This document shows, in pieces, positions 1-8,255 of a stretch of 64,000 bases of DNA (the stretch's first letter is position 1; the number at the start of each line of letters is the position of its first letter). Where the stretch lies: positions 4,216,001 through 4,280,000 of the forward strand of contig NZ_JADOTY010000001.1 in NCBI RefSeq assembly GCF_015751785.1. The letters are read 5' to 3'. A program made the position numbers and the translations under genes. The notes beneath the pieces are model-generated. The model saw only the letters and a list, made by a program, of their open reading frames with translations. It was not told the DNA's origin and searched no databases. Source of the stretch: Micromonospora vinacea. GTDB taxonomy: Bacteria > Actinomycetota > Actinomycetes > Mycobacteriales > Micromonosporaceae.

Positions 1-311
1 GCCGGGTGGTGGGCGTGACCGGACTAATCGTCTGTTTACGCCACCAGGCCAAGCCCCTTTGGCCGATCGGCCGAGGGATCGTTCGGCCCAAAGGCCGAGT
101 TTGTCGATCATGTCAGGCTCGGAGGTCGGATGTCCGGGCCTGTCCCGGGCCGTGCCGGCCCGCGTGCGCCGCCAGCTTCATCCGGTACGCGAGGTTCGTT
201 CCCCGGGCGGGTCGACCCGCCCGGGTCGTCCACCAGCACGAGGCAAATCTGTGTCGAGCACCACGTGATCACCGTGCGTGATCGGGGTTTGCACCTGCCT
301 AGCCTCGGTTG
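1..311. other. Non-coding upstream region with two inverted repeats
   Basis: I see no convincing gene here. Two structures stand out. One is a stem with arms CCTTTGGCCGA (56-66) and TCGG-C-CCAAAGG (83-94), which encloses the palindrome GGCCGATCGGCC (61-72). The other is a perfect 24-bp palindrome at 202-225 centred on GTCGAC. Both lie upstream of the secreted lysozyme-like gene at 312. They could form part of its leader or an operator. The consensus pieces of the c-di-AMP riboswitch, which precedes some actinobacterial cell-wall hydrolases, were looked for and not recognised. Confidence 0.5.
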
Positions 312-1172
312 ATGCGTGACGACGGCACCCTCGACGACCCGTACGCCCCGAGCAGCCCCACTACCGATACGGAGGATGGCACCTCAACCGAACGGACAAC
401 CGCCGCGAGCCGGCTCCGGGCGTACGCCCGGGACCTGACCGGTCGACGCCGGGCACAGCTGGCGCTGGCCACCGGTGTGGTGTGCTGCCTCGGTCTGACC
501 GCCGTCGTCCAGATTCGGAACGAGGACGCCGACGCGGCGACCCGGAGTGGATCGCTCTCCAGCGCCGAACTGGCGCAGCGCGCCGAGCAGCAGCGCGCCT
601 CCCGTTCCCTCGACCGCACGGCTGCCCCGAGCGCCTCCGCCGCCGCCCCGTCCGTCGCGGCGAGCGCCACCGACCCGGACACCACAGCGGCGGCCCGCAC
701 TGTCGCCCCGGCGCGCCCGACCGACCCGGCACCCGTCGCCGGGCTGGACGAGGACCAGATGGAGAACGCCGAGGCGATCGTCCGGACCGGCCGCAAGATG
801 GGGGTGCCGCGCCGGGGTCTGGTGATCGCGGTGGCCACCGCCATGCAGGAGAGCAATCTCTACAACGTGGCCAGCGGCGTACTGCCCGAGTCGCAGGACT
901 ACCCGCACCAGGGCGTCGGCTGGGACCATGACTCGGTCGGGTTGTTCCAGCAGCGGTCCAGCAGCGGCTGGGGCCCGGTGGGGCGGCTGATGGACCCAGA
1001 GTTCGCCACCCGGCAGTTCCTCAGCGCGCTGGAGCAGGTGCCCGGCTGGCAGCGGATGCGGCTCACCGACGCCGCCCAGGCAGTGCAGGTCTCCGCGTAC
1101 CCCGAGCACTACCAGCAGCACGAGTGGCGGGCCACCCGGGTCGTTGACGCCATCGTGCCGGCGGGGCGGTAA
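312..1172 (+). CDS. Membrane-anchored or secreted lysozyme-like hypothetical protein
   Basis: The 286-aa protein has a charged, Thr/Ser-rich N-terminus, a single hydrophobic segment at about residues 48-68, and a Ala/Ser/Pro-rich linker to about 145. The C-terminal domain contains MQESNLYN, DHDSVGLFQQR and SSSGWGPVGRLMDP. The catalytic-type Glu in MQESN and the GLFQQR stretch resemble the lysozyme/transglycosylase-like fold of actinobacterial wall hydrolases. A role outside the membrane on peptidoglycan is therefore likely but inferred. ATG at 312 is used; an overlapping TTG lies at 309. No clear Shine-Dalgarno is present. The gene stands alone, followed 100 bp later by a small basic protein gene. 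Confidence 0.75.
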   Translation: MRDDGTLDDPYAPSSPTTDTEDGTSTERTTAASRLRAYARDLTGRRRAQLALATGVVCCLGLTAVVQIRNEDADAATRSGSLSSAELAQRAEQQRASRSLDRTAAPSASAAAPSVAASATDPDTTAAARTVAPARPTDPAPVAGLDEDQMENAEAIVRTGRKMGVPRRGLVIAVATAMQESNLYNVASGVLPESQDYPHQGVGWDHDSVGLFQQRSSSGWGPVGRLMDPEFATRQFLSALEQVPGWQRMRLTDAAQAVQVSAYPEHYQQHEWRATRVVDAIVPAGR

Positions 1173-1198
1173 CCTACCGCCCACTATGGACGGTCAGG

Positions 1199-1223
1199 GT
1201 TGAGGCTGTCGCATCCCGGGTAC
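1199..1223 (+). promoter_or_regulatory. SigB/SigF-type promoter of the 48-aa protein gene
   Basis: GTTG (1199-1202), a 15-nt spacer and GGGTAC (1218-1223) fit the GNNT-N14-16-GGGTA(C/T) form known for Streptomyces SigB and mycobacterial SigF. The predicted start site leaves a leader of roughly 45-50 nt containing the AGGAGG ribosome site. A second GGGTAC at 1240-1245 has no matching -35. Confidence 0.5.
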
Positions 1224-1278
1224 ATGTGTTGCGGGTTCGGGGTACACATGACTACGGGACCATCGACAGGAGGACGCC

Positions 1279-1425
1279 ATGTCACTGATGCAGCGGATCA
1301 CCACGTTCCTGAGATCGCCGAAGGGTCAGCAGTTGGTCGAGCGAGGTCGCCGCGAGATGGCCAAGCCGGGCAACCAGCAGAAGCTGAAGGGGTTGGCGGC
1401 CCGGCTGTCCAACCGCCGCCGCTGA
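1279..1425 (+). CDS. 48-aa basic conserved-type small protein
   Basis: ATG at 1279 follows a strong CAGGAGG (1267-1273) with 5-nt spacing. The reading frame gives 48 residues, MSLMQRITTFLRSP... to ...RLSNRRR, with about 13 Arg/Lys and no membrane segment. The first 15 residues could form an amphipathic helix. The charge suggests nucleic-acid or membrane-surface binding, but I do not recognise a family and assign no function. A SigB-type promoter sits just upstream. It was missed by length filters because it is short. The gene ends 49 bp before the EcsC-like gene and may be cotranscribed with it. Confidence 0.7.
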   Translation: MSLMQRITTFLRSPKGQQLVERGRREMAKPGNQQKLKGLAARLSNRRR

Positions 1426-1474
1426 CCGCCCCATCGGCCGCCCTGTCCACCGTTCCCACCCCTGGGGAGACCTG

Positions 1475-2230
1475 GTGACCGACACCCCACCTGGCGGCGG
1501 TCAGCCCGCCGCCCCTACTCCGCAGCCTCCCGTCGACCTGCCGGCCGGGCCGGTGGACGCCCCCGAGGGTCCACCGGCCCGGCTCTGGGACCGGATGCGG
1601 GACGACCCGCAGTACGCGCCGGAGCACCTCGCCCTGGAGGCGGTGCGCCGCCTCGGGCCGGAGGCCGTGCAGTGGGCCAGCCGTGCCCGGGCCGAGCAGC
1701 CGGGGATCTCCGCCGATGTCCTGGCAGACCAGGCGGCCCGCAAGTTCGTCAACCTGGCCCGGCTCTCCGGCGCGGTCTCCGGCGCGGCCGGGCTGCCCGG
1801 CGCCGTGATCGACGTGGGCGTGCTGGCCTGGACCCAGGCGCGGATGGTGCTGCACATCGCCGCCGCGTACGACGTCGACCCCCTGCACAGTGACCGGGCC
1901 ACCGACCTGCTGGTGCTCCAGCGGGTGCACAAGGTCGCCGAGAGCGCCCGGCTGGCACTCGGTGTGGCCGCCGGCCGGGAACGCGCCGACGCGCTCTTCG
2001 GTCTGGGTGGCCAGCGTCCGCTCGGCCGGGTCATGCTGCAACTCGGCATCCGGCTGGCCCAGATGGCCGGCGTCCGGGCCGCGAAGCGGATGGTAGCCAA
2101 GATCGTCCCCGGTGCGGCCATCGTGCTCGGCACCTGGGCCAACTCGTCGGCTACAAAGGACCTCGCCCAGCGATCCCGGGCCCTCTACCGCTCCCGCGGC
2201 AACCCCGTCCCGGAGCCGCGCCAGCCCTGA
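1475..2230 (+). CDS. EcsC-like protein
   Basis: The 251-aa product starts at GTG 1475 behind a GGGGAGA. After a Pro-rich leader (1-40) it has the helical core typical of EcsC-type proteins: LARLSGAVSGAAGLPGA followed by IDVGVLAWTQARMVLHIAAAYDVDP, and a Gly/Ala-rich hydrophobic stretch near residues 205-220 (VPGAAIVLGTWANS). EcsC family members are membrane-associated proteins of unclear biochemistry, so no reaction is claimed. The gene is convergent with the GDSL lipase gene; the two stop codons are 17 bp apart. Confidence 0.7.
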   Translation: MTDTPPGGGQPAAPTPQPPVDLPAGPVDAPEGPPARLWDRMRDDPQYAPEHLALEAVRRLGPEAVQWASRARAEQPGISADVLADQAARKFVNLARLSGAVSGAAGLPGAVIDVGVLAWTQARMVLHIAAAYDVDPLHSDRATDLLVLQRVHKVAESARLALGVAAGRERADALFGLGGQRPLGRVMLQLGIRLAQMAGVRAAKRMVAKIVPGAAIVLGTWANSSATKDLAQRSRALYRSRGNPVPEPRQP

Positions 2231-2247
2231 CGGCCCCGCCCGGGCGG

Positions 2248-3099
2248 TCAGTTGGCCAGGCCGGAGGAGCGCCAGGTCACCTCGGCGATGCGGCCCTGGC
2301 CGGTGGCGTTGGGGTGGAACCAGTCCAGCGGGTTGAGCAGGTCCAGGGTGAACCGGACCTTGTGCAACGCGCCGCCGTCGTGCCGGCACCGTGCCCCGTA
2401 CGCCCGGCAGGCCGCCTTCAACTCGGCGTTGTACGCGTCGATCCGGTCCCGGACGGCGGCCCGGCGCGCCCGGTCGACGGGTGCGGTCGAGGTCGCGTCG
2501 GCCAGCAGGGCCGGGCAGATGCCCCGCCGCCACGCGCGGGTCGCCCGGGCGTCGTCGTGCCCGACCTCCCAGAGCCGGTACAGGTCGGGGATGCTCACCA
2601 CCAGCACCCGGGCCTTCGGCCGGCCGGTCCGCAGGACGCGCAGCCCCCTGTCGACGTCGGCCCGGAACTGGGCCACCGGCGTCATCGCGTCCACCCCGCC
2701 CCGGCAGACGTCGTTGGCACCGATCAGCACCGTGACGTAGTCGGGGCGGTCACGTACCGCCGCCTGGGCCTGACCCGCTAGAGCGTCCGCGCGGGCGCCG
2801 GGACGGGCATGGTTGTACGTCCGGTCGCGGATCGCCGCATTCTGTTCGAGCAGCCGCCGGTAGTGGCTCTGCACCCGCAGCCCGTCCCCGGTCGACCAGG
2901 AATTGCGCTCGCAGGAGGTGAGCACCAGGCAGGAGGCGAAGCCGGTGCTGATCGAGTCGCCGAGGGCGGCGATGCCGCCGGGCCCGCTCGACGGCGGGGC
3001 GCTCGTGGTGGGGCGGGGTTCCGCGGAGTTGCCGCCCTCGCAGGCCAGCGCGACCAGCGCCGCGAGACAGGCCAGGGCGGCGACCCAGCGTCGAGGCAT
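2248..3099 (-). CDS. SGNH/GDSL hydrolase, putative lipoprotein
   Basis: The 283-aa protein begins with a signal peptide ending in LVALAC (Cys about residue 20), a good lipobox, followed by a Ser/Pro-rich spacer. Block I is ALGDSISTGF (nucleophile Ser about 49). Block III is VLIGANDVC, and the Asp-His pair is in DWFHPNATGQGR near the C-terminus. These are the catalytic Ser, oxyanion Gly/Asn and Asp/His of SGNH esterases. The likely role is extracellular ester hydrolysis on lipids or acylated sugars. Seven or so Cys are present, suggesting disulfides outside the membrane. It is transcribed alone, divergent or tandem to 3220-3813. Confidence 0.88.
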   Translation of the reverse strand: MPRRWVAALACLAALVALACEGGNSAEPRPTTSAPPSSGPGGIAALGDSISTGFASCLVLTSCERNSWSTGDGLRVQSHYRRLLEQNAAIRDRTYNHARPGARADALAGQAQAAVRDRPDYVTVLIGANDVCRGGVDAMTPVAQFRADVDRGLRVLRTGRPKARVLVVSIPDLYRLWEVGHDDARATRAWRRGICPALLADATSTAPVDRARRAAVRDRIDAYNAELKAACRAYGARCRHDGGALHKVRFTLDLLNPLDWFHPNATGQGRIAEVTWRSSGLAN

Positions 3100-3219
3100 G
3101 ACGTCTCCCGTTCCCGCAGCACAGAGCGACAGCGCGGTAACTCTATGCGCAGGATGTGGTTTGCCGGGAAGTTGCTGTCGGGTATGCGGCAGAGCGCCGA
3201 CGCGGGAGCCGTCGAGATG

Positions 3220-3813
3220 CTATGCGTCCCGCCACGGTGCCCGCTGGCCGTGCAGCCACCAGTGCAACGCCCTGGTGATCCGGGGCAGCACCAGATAGGT
3301 CATCAGCGGGGTCAGGCAGAGCGTCATCAGCAGCACCCGGGCCGCCAGCGGCACCGCGTCGAGGAAGCGGCTCGTCAGCACTGTGGCGGTCAGGCTCAGC
3401 GGGAAGAACGCCAGCCAGATGGTCACCGCCTGCTTCCAGCGGGGCGGCGACGCGGGCGGTGCCGGCTCCACCCGGTCCACCGAGTGCTCCAGCGGCCTGT
3501 CGAACCAGCCCTCGATCCCGGTACGCCGCTCGACCCGGGTGTGCTCGACGATGCCCTGCGCCGAGCTGAGCCACCAGTGCCGCTGCGGCGACTCCTCCCA
3601 CCGGTGCAGCGTCTCGGCGTCGGCGAAGCGGTAGAGCATGTGCCACTCCGGCGAACCGGGGCCGCTCTGCACCCAGCCGGCGCCGAGGAAGCCGGGGAAC
3701 GCCTCGGCCAGCGCGGTGCCAGCCCGCATCCAGGCCACCATCTCGCTGGCCCGTCCGGGGTCGACGCGGCGGGCGATGGAGACGGTCACCGGCACGGCGA
3801 GGGTCATTGACAT
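3220..3813 (-). CDS. Antibiotic-biosynthesis-monooxygenase-like protein with C-terminal membrane segments
   Basis: ATG at 3813 (MSMTLAVPVTVSIARRV) gives 197 aa; an upstream in-frame codon would add 18 residues with no family support. Residues 5-100 look like a dimeric alpha-beta barrel (ABM) domain: PGFLGAGWVQ, EWHMLYRFADAETLHRWEES. Residues about 125-190 contain two hydrophobic segments (AVTIWLAFFPLSLTATVL and VLLMTLCLTPLMTYLVL). ABM plus two TM helices is a known actinobacterial arrangement. The substrate is unknown. The C-terminal WWLHGQR is typical of the same group. Confidence 0.72.
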   Translation of the reverse strand: MSMTLAVPVTVSIARRVDPGRASEMVAWMRAGTALAEAFPGFLGAGWVQSGPGSPEWHMLYRFADAETLHRWEESPQRHWWLSSAQGIVEHTRVERRTGIEGWFDRPLEHSVDRVEPAPPASPPRWKQAVTIWLAFFPLSLTATVLTSRFLDAVPLAARVLLMTLCLTPLMTYLVLPRITRALHWWLHGQRAPWRDA

Positions 3814-3902
3814 GCGCCCATCCTGCGGTCGCGCGAGGCCCCGGCGCGAACGGATGTGCCGGAGCACACCGCCGCGTCCGAGGGTGGAAGCGCGCCGTAC
3901 CG

Positions 3903-3926
3903 GTTAACCCGGCCGATCAGGGGTAG
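3903..3926 (+). promoter_or_regulatory. SigB/SigF-type promoter placed 10 nt from the start codon
   Basis: GTTA (3903-3906), 14-nt spacer, GGGTAG (3921-3926), then only 10 nt to the ATG at 3937. With the usual distance from -10 to the start site, the mRNA would begin within a few bases of the ATG. The same spacing is seen at 49690 and 50715. Confidence 0.5.
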
Positions 3927-3936
3927 ATCGGGGGTT

Positions 3937-4200
3937 ATGACGAGATCGCAGCCCCGGCGCGCCCGTGGCACGGTCGGCCACGCGAACAGCGCATTGAACC
4001 TTCGGCTCACCCTCGCCAGCTTCGGGCTGGTGATCATGGTGCTCTTCGCGGTGCTGGCGTTCTGGGCCGGCATCGCCTGGCTCGGCGTACTCTGCGCGAT
4101 CTTCGCCGTGGTCGCCGTGGTCGACCTGGTCGTGATCCAGCGCCGCCGCGCCGCCCGCCGCCGCGAGGAGCCGGGCGTACGACACTCGTTGTTCGAGTGA
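3937..4200 (+). CDS. Small two-TM membrane protein, DUF6343-like
   Basis: ATG at 3937 gives 87 aa: a basic N-terminus (MTRSQPRRARGTVG), then two hydrophobic stretches (LTLASFGLVIMVLFAVLAFWAG and WLGVLCAIFAVVAVVDLVVI), and a basic tail RRRAARRREEP. The layout matches the small actinobacterial DUF6343 family; function unknown. The start is favoured over an upstream frame because a SigB-type promoter lies immediately in front. The stop is 12 bp before the dehydrogenase gene, which has its own ribosome site. Confidence 0.68.
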   Translation: MTRSQPRRARGTVGHANSALNLRLTLASFGLVIMVLFAVLAFWAGIAWLGVLCAIFAVVAVVDLVVIQRRRAARRREEPGVRHSLFE

Positions 4201-4212
4201 CAGGAGGACGAG

Positions 4213-5628
4213 ATGCCCCACATCGCCACCACCAACCCCGCCACCGGACAGGTGCTCAAGACCTATGAGGCGATGTCCACGGAGCAACTCGACGACGCCA
4301 TCGAGCGCACCGACCTCGCGTTCCACCAGCTGCGGGAGACCACCGTCGACCAGCGCGCCCAGTGGATGAACGCCGCGGCCGACCTGCTGGACGCCGAGCG
4401 CGACGAGATCGCCCGGATCATGACCACGGAAATGGGCAAGACGTACGTCGCGGCGCAGGCCGAGGTGACCAAGTGCGCCAGCGCCGCCCGCTTCTACGCC
4501 GACAAGGCCCCCGCGTTCCTCGCCGACGAGCCGGCCGACGCCGACGCCGTGAAGGCGATCCGGGCGTTCATCCGGTACCAGCCGATCGGCGTGGTGCTTG
4601 CTGTGATGCCGTGGAACTTCCCGCTCTGGCAGGTGATGCGCTTCGCCGCCCCGGCGCTGATGGCCGGCAACACCGGCCTGCTCAAGCACGCCTCGAACGT
4701 GCCGCAGACCGCGCTGCTGCTGGAGGACGTGTTCCGGCGAGCCGGCTTCCCCGAGGGGGCCTTCACCACAGTGCTGGTCGACTCGGAGGCCGTCGACCAC
4801 ATCCTCAGCGACCCCCGGGTTCGCGCCGCGACGCTCACCGGCAGTGAGCCCGCCGGCCGGTCCATCGCCCAGATCGCCGGCCGCGAGCTGAAGAAGACGG
4901 TCCTCGAACTCGGCGGCAGCGACCCGTTCGTGGTGATGCCCTCGGCGGACGTGGACCGGGCCGCCGAGGTGGCCACCACCGCCCGCTGCCAGAACAACGG
5001 CCAGTCCTGCATCGCCGCGAAGCGGTTCATCGTGCACACCGACGTGTTCGACGCCTTCGCCGAGAAGTTCGCCGCCAACATGGCCGCGCTGCGCGTCGGC
5101 GACCCGATGGACCCGAACACCGACGTCGGGCCGCTGGCCAGCGAGCGGGGCCGCGACGAGGTGCACGCCCAGGTCCGCGACGCGGTGGACAACGGCGCGA
5201 CGGTGCTCTGCGGCGGCGAGCCACCGAGCGGCGACGGCTGGTTCTACCCGCCGACAGTGGTCACCGACCTCACCCCGCAGATGCGGATGTGGTCCGAGGA
5301 GGTCTTCGGCCCGGTCGCCGGCCTGTTCCGGGTCTCGTCGTACGAGGAGGCCATCGAGGTCGCCAACGGCACCAGCTTCGGGCTCGGGTCGAACGCCTGG
5401 ACCCGGGACCGCGCCGAGCAGGAGCGCTTCGCGACCGACCTGGACGCCGGCAACGTCTTCATCAACGGGATGACCACCTCCTACCCGGAGTTGCCGTTCG
5501 GCGGTGTGAAGAACTCCGGTTACGGGCGGGAGTTGTCGGCGCTGGGCATGCGGGAGTTCTGCAACACCAAGACGGTCTGGGTGGGCGAGGGCGCCGCCTC
5601 GGCCGGCGCTGGGGCGCACGCCGAGTAG
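4213..5628 (+). CDS. gabD: Succinate-semialdehyde dehydrogenase, NADP-dependent
   Basis: The 471-aa aldehyde dehydrogenase starts at ATG 4213 behind CAGGAGG. Motifs include the substrate loop PWNFPLWQVMR, the general-base Glu in ELGGSDP (about Glu232), and the nucleophile Cys in GQSCIAAKRF (about Cys266). The C-terminal NGMTTSYPELPFGGVKNSGYGREL is the usual oligomerisation end. This set matches the GabD/SSADH group, which oxidises succinate semialdehyde to succinate in GABA catabolism. Other short-chain aldehydes are possible. No GABA transaminase is adjacent, so the pathway context is weak. Length is normal for the family. Confidence 0.88.
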   Translation: MPHIATTNPATGQVLKTYEAMSTEQLDDAIERTDLAFHQLRETTVDQRAQWMNAAADLLDAERDEIARIMTTEMGKTYVAAQAEVTKCASAARFYADKAPAFLADEPADADAVKAIRAFIRYQPIGVVLAVMPWNFPLWQVMRFAAPALMAGNTGLLKHASNVPQTALLLEDVFRRAGFPEGAFTTVLVDSEAVDHILSDPRVRAATLTGSEPAGRSIAQIAGRELKKTVLELGGSDPFVVMPSADVDRAAEVATTARCQNNGQSCIAAKRFIVHTDVFDAFAEKFAANMAALRVGDPMDPNTDVGPLASERGRDEVHAQVRDAVDNGATVLCGGEPPSGDGWFYPPTVVTDLTPQMRMWSEEVFGPVAGLFRVSSYEEAIEVANGTSFGLGSNAWTRDRAEQERFATDLDAGNVFINGMTTSYPELPFGGVKNSGYGRELSALGMREFCNTKTVWVGEGAASAGAGAHAE

Positions 5629-5680
5629 TTCGGGGCGCGGCACGCGTCAGCCGGGGCCGTCGTGGGTAGGAAGTGTGCCC

Positions 5681-6646
5681 ATGACGTCGTACGGGTTTCA
5701 CGCCTCACATGAGCAGATCGGTCCACGCGCCCTGTTGGAGGCGGTGATGCACGCCGAGCGGGCCGGCTTCGACGCCGCCATGTGCTCCGACCACTTCTCC
5801 CCGTGGAGCGCCCGGCAGGGCGAGTCCGGCTTCGCCTGGTCCTGGCTGGGCTCGGCGTTGCAGGCCACCGGCATGCCGTTCGGCGTGGTCAACGCGCCCG
5901 GCCAGCGATACCACCCGGCGATCATCGCGCAGGCGATCGGCACCCTCGGCGCGATGTACCCGGGCCGGTTCTGGGCGGCCCTGGGCACCGGCGAGGCCAG
6001 CAACGAGCACATCACCGGTGACCCGTGGCCGCGCAAGGACGTACGCGCCGCCCGGCTGCGCGAGTGCGTGGACGTGATCCGGGCCCTGCTGGCCGGCGAG
6101 GAGGTCAGCCACGACGGCCTGGTCCGGGTCGATCGGGCCCGGCTCTGGACCCGCCCCGAGCAGCCGCCCGCGCTGGTCGGCGCCGCCGTCAGCGTGGCCA
6201 CCGCCCGCTGGTGCGCCGAATGGGCGGACGGACTGATCACCGTGAACGCGCCGGTGGCGCACCTGCGCGAGATGATCGACGCGTACCGGGACGCGGGCGG
6301 GCGGGGGCCGCTGCACCTCCAGGTGCACGTCTCCTGGGCGCCCGAGCAGGCCCAGGCCGAGGCCATCGCCCACGACCAGTGGCGCAGCAACGTCTTCGCC
6401 CCGCCGGTCTGCTGGGACCTGGAAACCGTCGAACACTTCGACGTGGTCTCCGCCGACGTGCCGGCACAGCGGGTCGCCGAGGTGGTGAACGTGTCCGCGG
6501 ACCTGGGCCGGCACGTCGGCTGGTTGGAGGAGTACGCGCAGCTCGGCTTCGACCAGATCGCCCTGCACCACGTCGGGCAGGAGCAGCGCGGCTTCATCGA
6601 CGCGTTCGGTGCGGAGGTGCTGCCGAAGCTGCGCCCGGGCGGCTGA
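5681..6646 (+). CDS. LLM-class flavin-dependent oxidoreductase (TIGR03885-like)
   Basis: ATG 5681 is chosen over GTG 5675 because TAGGAAG (5667-5673) is spaced correctly only for the ATG. The 321-aa protein opens with YGFHASHEQ and has AMCSDHFSPWSARQG, GVVNAPGQRYHP and ALGTGEASNEHITG, the barrel motifs of luciferase-like monooxygenases. The YGFHASHEQ start is characteristic of the TIGR03885 group, which is thought to use FMN rather than F420. The physiological substrate is unknown. A weak GCGT-N16-GGGTAG lies upstream at 5644-5670 but a Shine-Dalgarno overlaps it, so I do not call it. Confidence 0.82.
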   Translation: MTSYGFHASHEQIGPRALLEAVMHAERAGFDAAMCSDHFSPWSARQGESGFAWSWLGSALQATGMPFGVVNAPGQRYHPAIIAQAIGTLGAMYPGRFWAALGTGEASNEHITGDPWPRKDVRAARLRECVDVIRALLAGEEVSHDGLVRVDRARLWTRPEQPPALVGAAVSVATARWCAEWADGLITVNAPVAHLREMIDAYRDAGGRGPLHLQVHVSWAPEQAQAEAIAHDQWRSNVFAPPVCWDLETVEHFDVVSADVPAQRVAEVVNVSADLGRHVGWLEEYAQLGFDQIALHHVGQEQRGFIDAFGAEVLPKLRPGG

Positions 6647-6683
6647 TCGAGGCCGAACAGCCGTACCCCTAGGCTCGTACCCC

Positions 6684-8255
6684 ATGGAAAGCCTGTTTCC
6701 GGTCGTCGTCTTCCTGGCGATCGCCACCCTGGGTGCCGCGTTGGCCCGCCGGCTCGGCCTGCTCGCGCCGATCGTGCTGGTCGTTCTCGGCCTGGGGCTC
6801 TCGTTCGTGCCGGGCTTCCCACAGGTGGAACTCGACCCGGAGTTGGTGCTGGTCGGCATCCTGCCGCCGCTGCTCTACGTGGCCGCGCTGGAGACCTCGG
6901 TGCCGGCGTTCAAGAACAACATCCGGCCGATCCTGCTGCTCGCGGTCGGCCTGGTGTTGTTCACCGCGTTCGTGGTCGGGTTGGTGCTGCACCTGCTGTT
7001 GCCGCAGCTGCCGTTCGCGATCTGCCTGGCCCTCGGCGCGGTGGTCGCCCCACCGGACGCGGTGGCCGCCACGGCCGTCGCCCGCCGGGTCGGGCTGCCC
7101 CGCCGGGTCGTCACCATTCTGGAGGGTGAGAGCCTGGTCAACGACGCGACCGCCCTGGTGCTGCTGCGGGTCGCGACAATGGCCACCGTCGGCTCGGCCG
7201 TCGGCGCCGACAAGATCGCCATCGAGGTGCTGCGGTCCACCGGCGGCGGCATCCTGATCGGGGCGCTCGGGGCGGTGGTGTTCGGCTTCCTGCACCGGCG
7301 GATCAGCGACCCGCTGCTGGACAACGCGCTGTCGTTGATCATCCCGTTCGCTGTGGTGTTCACCGCCGAACACCTGCACGCCTCCGGGGTGGTCGCGGTG
7401 GTCGTCACCGGTCTGGTGCTCGGACACAAGCTGCCCCAACTGCTGTCGGCGGCGTCCCGGTTGCAGATCGGCGCGTTCTGGCGGCTGGTCCGTTTCCTGC
7501 TGGAGGGCCTGGTCTTCCTGCTGGTCGGGCTGCAACTGCGGGAGGTGCTGCGCGATCTCGACGAGCCGATCGGATCGCTCATCCTGATCACCTTCGCGGT
7601 GCTCGCCACCGTCTTCCTGACCCGGTTCGTCTGGCTCTTCCCGGCCACCTACCTGGCCCGGTTGGTCCCCCGGGTCCGCCGTCGTGACGCCCGGCCGTCG
7701 CCGAAGTTCCCGATCATCATCGGCTGGGCCGGCATGCGGGGCGTGGTGACCCTCGCCGCCGCGCTGGCCCTGCCGCTGACCCTGGCCGGCGACGAGCCGT
7801 ACCCCAGGGCGTTGTTGATCTGGCTGGCCTTCGCCGTGATCGTTTTCACCCTGGTCGGCCAGGGCGCCACCCTGCCGCTGGTCGCCCGGCGGTTGAACCT
7901 GCCGCAGGACGACCCGGTGCAGGACGCGCTCTCCGCGGCCGCCGTGCAGCAGCAGGCCAGCAAGGCCGCCCAGGACCGCCTCGACGAGTTGGCCGACGGC
8001 GCACCGGACGCGGTGGTGGACCGGCTGCGCCGAGCGGTGGAGGACCGCACCAACATGGCGTGGGAACGGCTCGGCGGCGACGAGCGGGAGACCCCGTCGC
8101 AGGCGTACGGTCGGCTGCGACAGGAGATGATCGACGCCGAGCGGGATGTGTTCCGGGCGGCCCGGGACTCCGGTCGGATCCCTGAGGAAGTGCTGGTGCA
8201 GGCCTACCGTGACCTGGACCTGGAAGAGTCGTTGCTGCGAGAGGTTGAGAAGTGA
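6684..8255 (+). CDS. Na+/H+ antiporter, CPA1 family (TIGR00831-like)
   Basis: ATG at 6684 gives 523 aa; the longer open frame upstream overlaps the preceding gene and is ignored. About 12 hydrophobic segments fill residues 3-410. The family signature GESLVNDATALVL lies near residues 148-161, with PPDAVAATAVARR before it and GWAGMRGVVTLAAALALPL near residue 350. A hydrophilic cytosolic tail (about 415-523) is rich in Gln/Asp/Arg. Expected role: exchange of cytoplasmic Na+ (or K+) for protons across the membrane. The stop codon overlaps the start of the UBP zinc-finger gene by 4 bp, indicating translational coupling. Confidence 0.9.
   Translation: MESLFPVVVFLAIATLGAALARRLGLLAPIVLVVLGLGLSFVPGFPQVELDPELVLVGILPPLLYVAALETSVPAFKNNIRPILLLAVGLVLFTAFVVGLVLHLLLPQLPFAICLALGAVVAPPDAVAATAVARRVGLPRRVVTILEGESLVNDATALVLLRVATMATVGSAVGADKIAIEVLRSTGGGILIGALGAVVFGFLHRRISDPLLDNALSLIIPFAVVFTAEHLHASGVVAVVVTGLVLGHKLPQLLSAASRLQIGAFWRLVRFLLEGLVFLLVGLQLREVLRDLDEPIGSLILITFAVLATVFLTRFVWLFPATYLARLVPRVRRRDARPSPKFPIIIGWAGMRGVVTLAAALALPLTLAGDEPYPRALLIWLAFAVIVFTLVGQGATLPLVARRLNLPQDDPVQDALSAAAVQQQASKAAQDRLDELADGAPDAVVDRLRRAVEDRTNMAWERLGGDERETPSQAYGRLRQEMIDAERDVFRAARDSGRIPEEVLVQAYRDLDLEESLLREVEK

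Noticed and set aside
1..308. Possible c-di-AMP (ydaO-type) riboswitch before the lysozyme-like gene
   Set aside because: Such riboswitches precede actinobacterial wall hydrolases, but I could not match the conserved blocks; only palindromes are visible.
3904..5643. 579-aa minus-strand frame opposite the aldehyde dehydrogenase
   Set aside because: Low-complexity Gly/Val/Arg/His composition typical of antisense frames.
5644..5670. GCGT-N16-GGGTAG upstream of the LLM oxidoreductase
   Set aside because: The -35 match is low-information and the -10 overlaps the gene's Shine-Dalgarno, so it may be chance.
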